From Cranoglanis bouderius (Eukaryota > Chordata > Actinopteri > Siluriformes > Cranoglanididae), in the NCBI GenBank assembly GCA_023630585.1, contig CM042543.1, forward strand, positions 16,855,760-16,919,759: a DNA stretch of 64,000 nt. The letters are read 5' to 3'. A program made the position numbers and the translations under genes. This document shows positions 55,071-64,000 of the stretch, in pieces. Under the pieces are notes generated by a model. It was not told where the DNA came from. It searched no databases and was given only the letters and a program-made list of their open reading frames with translations. The stretch's first letter is position 1. Each line of letters begins with the position of its first letter.

Positions 55071-55967
55071 TCACACCCTTGCTTTAATTTGCCTTAATTT
55101 TTTAATTACAGCCTTTAGTCTGTTGGGATATGTCTCTACTAACTTTGCACATCTAGACTGTGCAATATTTGCCCACTCTTCTTTGCAGAACTGCTCAAGT
55201 TCAGTTAAATTTGATGGTGACCGTTTGTGGACTGCAGCCTTCAAGTCATTCCACAGATTTTCAATGGGGTTTAAGTCTGGGCTCTGACTAGGCCATGCAA
55301 GGACATTCACCATTTTCTCCTTCAACCGCTGTGTGGTCAGTTTTGCTGTGTGCTTTGGGTCATTGTCATGTTGGAGGGTAAATATTCTTTCCATTGACAA
55401 CTTTCTGGCAGAGGGCAGCAGATTTTCCTCAAGAATTTGATGGTATTTTGCCCCATCCATTTTCCTTCTATCCTGACAAGTGCTCCAGTCCCTGCTGCAG
55501 AGAAACACCCCCATAACAGGATATTACCATCTTCATGCTTTACTGTAGGAATGGTGTTATTTGGATGGTGAGCTGTATTGGATTTCTGCCAGACATATCA
55601 TTTGTTGTTGAGGCCAAATAATTCATCTGACCATAACACCTTTTTCCATGTGGCCCCAGAATCTTCAAGGTGCATTTTAGCAAAGCTCAGTCGTGGGTGG
55701 CTTTTTTCTTGCAACCCTCCCATACAAGCCACATTTGTGGAGAATTTGTGATATTGTTGTCCCATGCACACAATAACCACTCTTTGTCATAAATTCCTGC
55801 ACCTGCTTCAGAGTTGCTGTAGGCCTCTTGGTAGCCTCTCTGACCAGTTTCCTCCTGGCTCTTTCATCCAGTTTGGACCGATGTCCTGATCCAGGGACCT
55901 GATCCATCTCCTGACTTGTGCCTGTCCACAACTTTATCCCGGAGATCTTTTGACAGTGGCTTACCAC
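55071..55967 (-). pseudogene. Tc1-like transposase, frameshifted
   Basis: Minus-strand pieces in order. 55677-55967 holds a helix-turn-helix region (KLVREATKRPTATLKQVQEF, TTISQILHKCGLYGR). 55598-55780, overlapping in another frame, holds the first catalytic Asp (KVLWSDELFGLNNK). 55071-55514 holds the second Asp (LQHDNDPKHTAKLT) and Glu (WPSQSPDLNPIENLWND) and runs to the C terminus. At least two frameshifts break the gene. Confidence 0.88.
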
Positions 55968-56354
55968 CCATAGTTGATTGTTTGCTTCAGTTGCACTACA
56001 AAATGCACCAGGAAAGCTCTTTTCATGCTGAACTAATCAAAATGACCACAGCTGATCACAGTTGTAAGTCAAATGGCTTTGTGTGCCATTGAGAAGGTGA
56101 TTAGCTACACCTTATTGAGTTTACAAATCATTTTTAGGAGGGGGGTGGTCCTTTTTCCAACTCAGTGATTCTGTTTTTTTTTATTTTATTTTTTATTTTT
56201 TTGACATGTTGGTGTTATATCTTTCACTTGGATGTTATAAGTTGCACTGAGTAAATGTAGCTGGATAAAACAAAAACTGTGTCTGTCTTCATTTCAGGCT
56301 GAAAAGCACCAAAATGTGATTATTTTAAAGGGGGGTGATTCTTTTCTATACCGG

Positions 56355-57199
56355 TATATGTTCTTTTCAAACAATCAAACTGAATGAGTCCAAAAATCAA
56401 GAAGTGACACTATGTGCTAATTGGAATAGCTGTATAGACCCACTCTACTTCCCTGTGAAACAATAGTACTGTGTGAAAAGTAAGAGCAGTCACTAGCCAG
56501 CACACTGACAGTTACTGACAGTTATATGTGAGTGGACCATTTGGAGAAAACGTGCGGTTTATTAGCCTTAGATGATTGTGTCTTCCACACAGACTTCTGC
56601 ATTCCTAATGATTTATTACAGCTTGGTGGAATGAGCTTAGTGAGTGTGTGTGGTTGGCTGACACTTTGCTTTTCCTCCTTTTGCTCTTGACTGTGTGGGC
56701 TCTGGAGAAGCTATAAATGTTATAAAGCCAGTTTGATTGGGAGCCAAGCAGCATAAAGCTGGAGTAATGCCTTCTATTGCAATGGCTCCAAAAATAAGAA
56801 TGGATGTATGTTTGTGTGTCTGTGCATGTGTCTGTGCATGTGTCTGTGCATGTGTTTGTGCATGTATGTCCATGTTCTCTTTTTTCTATGTTTGTATGTA
56901 TCCTGCTCAGTGAACATGATGTCCTGGGTCAGCACTCCTTTGCTGTTCCTGAAAAAATATTCCTATTAACCAACTATTGCCATCTGATGTCACCAAAATT
57001 AAGGGGAAAAAAGTATTTTGTCATTATTGTTTCCACAAGGGGGTGGCACAATGGGTTTTTTGTTTGTTTCTTTGTTTGTTTGTTGTTGTTGTTGTTGTTG
57101 TTGTTTTAACTTATTTATAGGAAAAAGAAACAGATGTATAAGAGATGAGTACAAACTCATTAATTCACATATCAACATATCCAACCTGTAACTGGAAAA
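56355..57199. other. intergenic DNA with small minisatellite
   Basis: No gene. 56816-56864 has about four copies of a 12-bp unit (TGTGTCTGTGCA); (GTT)n lies at 57081-57105. Confidence 0.6.
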
Positions 57200-57665
57200 C
57201 TGACTTTAAAAGACAATGTTGAACTCTGTTGATATCTGTATTTGAGATCCAATAGGATAACTCACATCAATATTCCAATATTAATCGGAATTTGGAAGTA
57301 TTCTAATTAGTATTGAGCCATGTAAATGCCGCAATCCAATTGCCTGATTCAGATTAAGACAATGTTCTGATTCCCCAAATTCTGATTCCCACCCCTGGAA
57401 TATGCCTGTTTTAATGGGAAATCTTATTTTTATTCAGAAAATCCACTGAAAGGAGATATATATGCATGTTCAGTTCGCAAGGAATTGTGGGTGCTAGCAA
57501 ATGCTTAGCTGTAGGCTAGGTATTTAGGAATGGCAACTCAAGCATACTTATAACAACCATATATTCAGGAATATTCCGTTGACTGTACACGTATAAACAT
57601 CGGAATATGGCTGCAACATGAATATAGCCCTTAAATGGAATTTGATGTGCATGTAAACATAGTCC
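57200..57665. mobile_element. possible decayed non-autonomous DNA element
   Basis: Begins with 'agccatgtaaatgccgcaat'-type words and ends 'gatgtgcatgtaaacatag', with GGAATATT/AATATTCC words on both arms. This arrangement resembles palindromic short DNA elements frequent in fish. No transposase; ends not fixed. Confidence 0.35.
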
Positions 57666-60600
57666 TAGACAGCTCATACATCTATATGTATGTATATGTA
57701 GTAGTTTAGAAATTAGTTCTATTTTTATTCAAATTCAAATGCATAACAGTTTGGATAACACTACAAACACTATATTCAATTTCAATCAAATTCTTAGACT
57801 TCTATAACACAAAGCCCAAACTGGGCCATAAAAAACTGGATGTTTAATGGAAACAGGCAAACCACTGCAGACATTGGTGATAACATGAGACAACACACTG
57901 ATCCATCCCAAAATGGAGTCACTTTTCCTCTCACCTGAATCATACACACGCAGTGTTAGGGCAGCCAGCCGTGAACAGAGGACTGAGAGATGAGAGCAGC
58001 CTGAATACATATGCCATAAGTGACTAGGGTGTGTGATCAACTGCTGCCTGGCAGACATAATACATAAGACATAATAACACATACTGTTAGCAAACTAGCT
58101 TAGTTAGCCAGCTAACGACAGTGAAACAAACACCTAAAATATCTTACCTGTTCTTCAAGAAAAAAGCTCTAGCTCTATTTCTAGAACTAGTTTTAGATTT
58201 TTATGCAGCAGGATATGAGGAGGCCTGACCACCAGTGACACTGTAAAAAAAAAAAATAATAATAATGTAGGTTGGTGTTTTGGGTATCCACTTAATAAAA
58301 ATGTCTGGTTCTATGCTGACTTTTGAACATTGTTACTGACTTTTACCTGACTTTTACCTGACCTTCCTTCATGTAGCTTTCAGCTTATAATGCAAGTACA
58401 CATGTGAAGGATGTCAAGCTCCAGTGCTAGAGGGCCACAGGACTGCAAAGCATTCTGATTTAACACCTGATTCAGCTTATCAGATAAACACCAAGAACTT
58501 CATAGGCCAAATTTGGCATGGTAGAGGATGGAAAACACAAATCACTGTGAAGCTGAGGCTCTCCTTTACACTCCATGAGTTTTGCACCTCTGAGGTATGA
58601 TGTGTCCAAAAACGGATTTGCTCTGACTTTGAATTGCTATTTTAGGAATTGGATGCTCCGCTAGCAGCATTGAAACAGTGCCATGTTTCAGGGTATTTCT
58701 TTTTCTGTTGACTAAGTGATGTTACTGCAATTTTACTTTTCGCAAAGAGAACACAGGATCTTTTTTGCGGGCTAAAGATACCGGGTACTGACATTTAATA
58801 ACAAGTAAATATTGATTAACCAAAAAAGAGAGCTGATAACTATGGTGACCAGACATCCTATATTTTAGGTTTAATTTAGTTGTTTCAACTTATTCACAAA
58901 TTGAATTTCTTCTGCAGAGCATGTGTACACTAATGCACACAACACATGCATAAATAACAGTATACATGTAATGACCTATTGGAGCAGCCCTTTACTGGCC
59001 ATAATTAGTATATAGGAACTTGTAACGTCAGAGGTGCCATTCTTGATAAATATATATATTTTTTAAACATTTACTAGCAATTGTTTAAAGATCTCAATCT
59101 CCTACAGCATTAACCTGCTAGCTAATACCTGCAAATAGTATTATTTGTATGACCTCCACCAACCTCCCAACCCCTCTTTTCTTTGTAGGACCATGAAATA
59201 GCTGTTATCCAACTGATATAAATGTATCAGAAGGCTCATTAACTTATATTGGACGTATTGTTTTCTACTAGATGGTGTTACTGACCTCTATTGGTCTCAT
59301 AATGAAATGCATGGTCAGGGATCCTTATGAAATATCCACAGATATAAGATTTTTTTGTTGTTGTTGTTGTTTAATTTTTTTTATTTTTATAGTTGATTAA
59401 AATAATTATTTAGTAACACCAATGGCAGTACATTAAATGTGATCACTGACTTAAGACACAATTCAACACCTGGTATACAATTATAAGGTGTCATGTCTGT
59501 GTGAACAATGTCTACTATACCTGATAATTAGCCATTCTTAAATAAACTTATTGGTCATATTGTAAGTCCTTGGGCTCAGATATGCCTGTACCATTACATA
59601 CTGTCTAATGTACATTTATTGTACTTTCCATTTGCACAAACTGGCAGCTGCTGATTTAGCAAAAGAAGGCAAGTGGGTGGCCAAGAAGAACATGACAGAT
59701 CTGCTTGTGGGTTTCACGATTTTATTTTTCCTGTCCAAATATGTCCTGAGCTTCCAGCCTTCATCCAGTGAGCCAGCCAGCCAGCCCAAAGTTCGTACAA
59801 ACATGGTTTTGTTCATCTATGTTTTTTCTGGCCATCATCAAACGCCATTCTGTTGTGTCACCCATAATTTTGTCTTTTGACAGGAAAGTGGCAGCTACGC
59901 TGCTTGCTTCATCCCTCCTTTTGTTGCTCTACTACAGATAATAATCACATCATGTAAAGCCATTTGTTTTGAGACTTTGTGTTGGTGGCCACCCATGTTT
60001 GACTGGGGCCCTGGCCTAACTGTTGATGATGAATTTTCCAAACCTCCATTATTGGGTGGTATGCAAAGTCCAGCAGAAAAAAAAATTGCCTCTCCCTCAT
60101 CCTCTTTCTCTTTCTCCTCCTCCTCACTACCCCACATAATGTCTCCCAGGCCATGTAGGTCCATGTATTTTTGACTATTGCTTGTATTTGTATTTGTACT
60201 TCTTCACCTTCCTGTATGAGTCAGGCGTGTTATGGTCAAAGGGAAAAGCCAATCCCAGCTGAGGGTCAGCATGTAACCTATTACCATTCTCCTGCTCATG
60301 TGGGAAAACGCTGGGTTTTTTCTTTCTTTCTTACTTTCTTTCTTTGTCATTTTTCAATTTTCCAATTCAAAATCTGAAGATTTTGATGTGAATACTGAAT
60401 ACTACTAATTTCAGCCTGTGCATGTAAGTCTTCATTTTCATTTATACCTATTCCTTATTTCTATACTTTTTCCAAAAAATAAACAAAAACATACATTTTC
60501 TCAGACATAATAACACAGAGAACATCAGATACCACTGAGAACATCAGAAAAGCACTTAATCTTTTGGGAGGCCAGACTGGACATTGAATCAGTTGTATGG

Positions 60601-61289
60601 TTTCTTTACATCAGCTCTGTAGCCATGCTGCTGCCAAAAAGTACTTTACTATTGATGTTAGGTAGTGTTTTGAGGACCAGAAAGCAATGCAATGCAGCCA
60701 ATCAAATGCTTTACTTGATATTCAGATAATCATATTTCCTGTGCCAATAACATGTTTTTGTCTTTGATTGTTATTGTTGTTATTGAGTAGGCATTGTGGA
60801 GGTTGCTCTTCATTCCTGTGGAACACAAGAACAAAATAAATTATTGTTTATGCACATTCAAATGGTAGGAAAAGGACCCAATTTAAACTGCATGCAAGCT
60901 AACCTGTATACGATTCTCTATGCTTTAGTACCTTTTCTGTAGTAGAGAACCATACACATAATCTACATATCTGAAATTAAGGGTCGGTAATTGTTGCCAA
61001 AATATACTAAAGTGCCCCCTGCTGGTAGTGTAACATGTTCATTGATAATCACATTAACCTTATCCTCAGCAGGTCACAGTGTGATATATGAAGTACATGC
61101 ACCATGTCAGAGTCACAAGCCCATTTTTCTCAGCAGCCGTGCAGAAAGTGAATGTGTGTGCCTGTTCAATCACTGCTGTCTCTTTTCTGCTGTGCTCTGG
61201 GGGCAAATGGATGTGGTGAAGCAATGTCACTGGCCACCTCTCTGCTTTGGCTCAGCTGACCTCATCTCTGAGTGCTTCTGACCCTGTTT
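57666..61289. other. intergenic DNA
   Basis: No gene found. 59600-60180 contains moderately long open frames on both strands (up to 90 codons), but none has a recognisable domain and neither has supporting splice or start context. 59346-59372 is GTT-rich; 60318-60345 is a CTTT-like run. Confidence 0.45.
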
Positions 61290-61470
61290 TTCCATCCTGC
61301 CAGGGACCTTGGGGTCAGACGAATGCAGTGTAACACGCACACACATGAATTTTTCACCGCCATATTTTCTCTGGGTAAATAATCAAGGCGAGAACACCCG
61401 ACAGCAGATGGCAGCTTATAAATCTTGGATTTAAAATAAATACACAGGCCCAAGGAAACTATGCCTCACC
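61290..61470. promoter_or_regulatory. candidate conserved non-coding element
   Basis: High-complexity block with 'caccgccatattttctctgg', an E-box-like CAGATGG and 'ggatttaaaataaatacac'. No ORF. Function inferred from composition only. Confidence 0.3.
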
Positions 61471-62778
61471 ACACCTTTCACCCACACCTGTGAGGCTTCC
61501 CCATACATGCATCTGTGTTTTACGTGTCAGCCAGATGTATTTTTTTTTTTTACAGTTTTTATATGTCCAGTCTTACACATTTAATTATTATGCTTTCTTG
61601 TTTGCAACATTTTCAAAAAGCAATACTGAAAATATTACATTAGTCTAAAAATATCAAGAAAGTAAATTATTTGAGTTATATATTGTTGAGTTATACATTG
61701 AGAAATATATTTTCCCTTTGCTAGAAAAACAAACAGTTAAGATAACAATACCATGTTTCGCTGAATATATTAATATAGATTTATTTCACTATGCAAATGT
61801 GATTTCAATCAACACCTGAAGAGACTTTTTTTTTTTTTATTCTTACCAATTTTTTTTAATGTTTTGTTTACTTGTCAAGGCAATCTCACTGGACATGCAA
61901 AGTTAATGAGGTGGATGAGAGAGGTGTTATTTGAAATGCAGAGCATCTTATTAGAAAGTCTCTGGATATAAGGGCCAGCAGCACAGAGGTGGTGAGCACC
62001 TGCCTTCTGCTCTTTTAATAAAGCTTCACTAACCCTCCCCTTCTCTGTCTAGTATTTACTCTCTTTTAAATGATTCTTGTCCTTCATTGACAAAGATAAA
62101 TGAAGGGATTAATATATATTGGACTAATCTGTGAGAGGAGTGGAAGAACATGAAGAAGCTGGTTAGCATTTCCCACAGGTAACTGCATGCTGGATTCTAG
62201 GATTAGAAGTCATTTGCTTTAAGGATTAACTGTGATCAGAAACCATTAGATGAGCTGAGTTTCCTTGTGCATAAAGGAGAGAAATGGCAAAGCACTTTAA
62301 TTGTCTGCTGCATATTAAACACAGAATGATGTCACAAGAAGAAAAAATTTAGACCCACCTTCTACACTTCCTTCATAAATAGTTCAACATTGCTTGATGA
62401 ACTAGATTCCAGTCAGATATTTAGACTGGGCTACATTAAAAAAAGAAAAATATTCATCTGCATCTGTCAGTCAAAAAAGGCAGAAAGCAATCATTACAGT
62501 GGCATTCTGGCATCTACATACTGACATTCTTTTAGGCTATTGTCACTATTTGTGCAGTTCATTTCACAAATCAATCATAGCAAACTTAGCAACACTGTCA
62601 GCCAGTACTGCTATCAGGAAAGAAGGATTCAATTACAATAAGCATGTTATTATTTTATTTAATGCCAGTTTATTGCTTATAATCACAGTAAATCACTTGC
62701 AAAATTACGGTTCATTATTTTTTAAAAAATGTTTTTAAAATTAAAACATTTTAACAGTCAATTTTATAAGAACTGGGG
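61471..62778. other. intergenic DNA
   Basis: No gene. 61875-62045 is a further higher-complexity stretch; T runs lie near 61541 and 61828. Confidence 0.45.
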
Positions 62779-62960
62779 GCCATGTCCAAAGACATGCATT
62801 GTAGGCTGATTGGCATTTCCAAATTGTTGTGTGAATGTGGGTGAGTGTGTGTTCAACTGTGGCCTGCAATGGGTTGGAACCCTGCCCAGGGTGTCCCCTG
62901 GGATAGGCTCCAGGCTCCCCGCAACCCTGTGTAGGATACAGAAAATGGACGGATAGATTA
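62779..62960 (+). mobile_element. SINE 3' fragment, second tail type
   Basis: Contains CCAAAGACATGCATTGTAGG, 'gattggcatttccaaattg', 'ccctgggataggctccagg' and 'cgcaaccctgtgtaggatac' and ends 'agaaaatggacggatag'. The tail 'gacccTgt.taggata..g.aaatggatgg' is typical of a widespread teleost SINE group. The tRNA-like head is missing. Confidence 0.7.
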
Positions 62961-63295
62961 ATTTTATAACAAATTGTAACTATTTATGACAATTTCACAG
63001 CCACAACTTTTATATTCTAACAGTAGTTCTTAGAGACTGAGAATATCTTGCCAAAATTGTTATATTATTTTAGCACTGCAACACTGGAGCAATACAGTAA
63101 AAACTCATTATTATTTTTTTATGCTTTCAAATGCATGAAGTAGCCTGATTGCAGTAGAGATCATTTTAGTTTTGGAGCACAAGCATTCACCTGTGACCTA
63201 AAGAGGAAAATCTATATGACCTTGTCTCCAAATACTCATAATTTGGCATGTGGAACCTTTCCTTGTGAAACAGTGAGTCAGTGAAGTTGTTCAGA
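62961..63295. other. intergenic DNA, nothing specific seen
   Basis: AT-rich; no feature. Confidence 0.45.
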
Positions 63296-63635
63296 AAGCA
63301 CTGCAAAAAAAATTATTCAAAAAAACATGATCCACATGAAAATTTCACACGTGGTGTCCAGACACTTGTGTAACGTTATGTTTAACACTTTTTTTTTAAA
63401 CACGTGGACTTTTCACATACAGGCCTTGTGTTTTTTTTCTTTCCACATGTAATTCACATAATTTAGTTATGTGTACAATGTTTCATGCATATTATTCACA
63501 TGTGCTTACTTAAATTCATATTTGCAATTTCAAGTCATAGTATGGTGAAATGCACCTTCACAATTGATCACATACTACTCACATAAGCATATGTGTGAAA
63601 TATATGTGATTTTTCTGTAAGAATACAAGAACTGG
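63296..63635. mobile_element. possible MITE rich in CACATGTGAA words
   Basis: Left 'cactgcaaaaaaaattattc', right 'tatatgtgatttttctgtaag' (imperfect inverted ends), with repeated TTCACATG/CACATGTG words between. Resembles a short fish DNA element family; no coding capacity. Confidence 0.42.
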
Positions 63636-63961
63636 TGGTCAATTGATGTCAATTGATGAACATATGAAGACATATGCACATCCAGATTTACAGTTTTATT
63701 TTCCTATTTTAAAAACACTGGAAAGGTGCATTGGGTATCCTCAGATCATTTTGTTCAAACTATATTTGCAACCAGCAACTCTTAAGCACTGGTACTATAA
63801 CCAAGCTCATATTTGAGCATATTTAGTGTTTGGAAGAGGCGGTTAAAGCAGACATTTCAAACCCATTCCAATAATTATACTGATACAGCCACTGTATATG
63901 CCCTGATCGCTCATCCTGAAATGTCTTGGAACTAAAATGGACTTAATTGTGATTACACACC

Positions 63962-64000
63962 AATCAGCCATAACATTAAAACCACTGACAGGTGATGTGA
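63962..64000 (+). repeat. start of a dispersed repeat cut by window end
   Basis: 'atcagccataacattaaaac' plus CACTGACAGGTGATGTGA is a motif I recognise as common in teleost dispersed repeats. The rest lies beyond the window, so class is undetermined. Confidence 0.4.

Larger units (their letters stand above)
54927..56354 (-). mobile_element. second Tc1/mariner-like transposon
   Basis: Left end 'cagtgggtatagaaaagaat' plus CACCCCCCTTTAAAATAATCACA starts after TA at 54925-54926. The right end carries the reverse complement ('ttattttaaaggggggtgat', 'tcttttctatacc') and closes near 56354, with the last few bases diverged. About 1.43 kb, transposase on the minus strand, a different family from the element at 53.3 kb. 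Inner inverted-repeat parts share 'gaaaacagacacagttt'-like words. Confidence 0.9.

Overview
The window looks like teleost fish nuclear DNA. It is AT-rich with very dense microsatellites. It carries tRNA-headed SINEs, three Tc1/mariner-type transposons and a CR1/L2-type LINE of kinds common in bony fish, and one vertebrate developmental gene with GT-AG introns. The SINE family ending in a 'gataaag..ttactg.agatgaatgaat' tail is, from memory, abundant in catfishes, so an otophysan (probably siluriform) source is inferred, not proven.

Layout. 1-1560: upstream flank. About 1560-6050: one complete five-exon pax1 gene on the + strand. Its parts are exon 1 (only ATG+G coding), exon 2 (paired domain and octapeptide), exon 3 (KMEDW segment), exon 4 (Tyr/Ser/Gly-rich transactivation region) and exon 5 (KPPSP tail, stop). 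The exons join into a 1,050-nt CDS (349 aa), and three AATAAA signals follow. From about 6.05 kb to 64 kb I find no host protein-coding gene. This fits the long regulatory desert that flanks PAX1 in vertebrates (PAX1-FOXA2 side in mammals), but neither neighbour gene is inside the window, so that assignment is inference.

Repeats in the desert. 8.4-9.3 kb is a cluster of microsatellites. 16.83-18.63 kb is a broken LINE 3' end split by a 1,115-bp terminal-repeat (TRIM-like) retroelement with a clear ACCAT target duplication. 34.8, 42.9 and 50.5 kb (plus a tail at 12.1 kb) hold copies of one tRNA-derived SINE. 47.05-48.21 kb is a decayed Tc1-like transposon whose N-terminal coding part was replaced by half a SINE. 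48.8-49.8 kb is a MITE-like element. 53.26-54.77 kb is a young-looking Tc1-like transposon with about 200-bp near-identical inverted repeats and one internal stop. 54.93-56.35 kb is a second Tc1-like transposon in the opposite orientation. 57.2-57.7 and 63.3-63.6 kb are probable non-autonomous DNA elements.

Between the repeats lie several GC-richer, high-complexity islands with no credible ORF (for example 36.4-36.9, 37.55-37.75, 40.1-40.35, 44.4-44.7, 52.0-52.2 and 61.3-61.5 kb). These are my best candidates for conserved regulatory elements of pax1 or its neighbours, and need an alignment to confirm. I did not find evidence of a new gene system. The most instructive structures are the split pax1 start, the nested LINE/LTR insertion and the SINE-Tc1 rearrangement.
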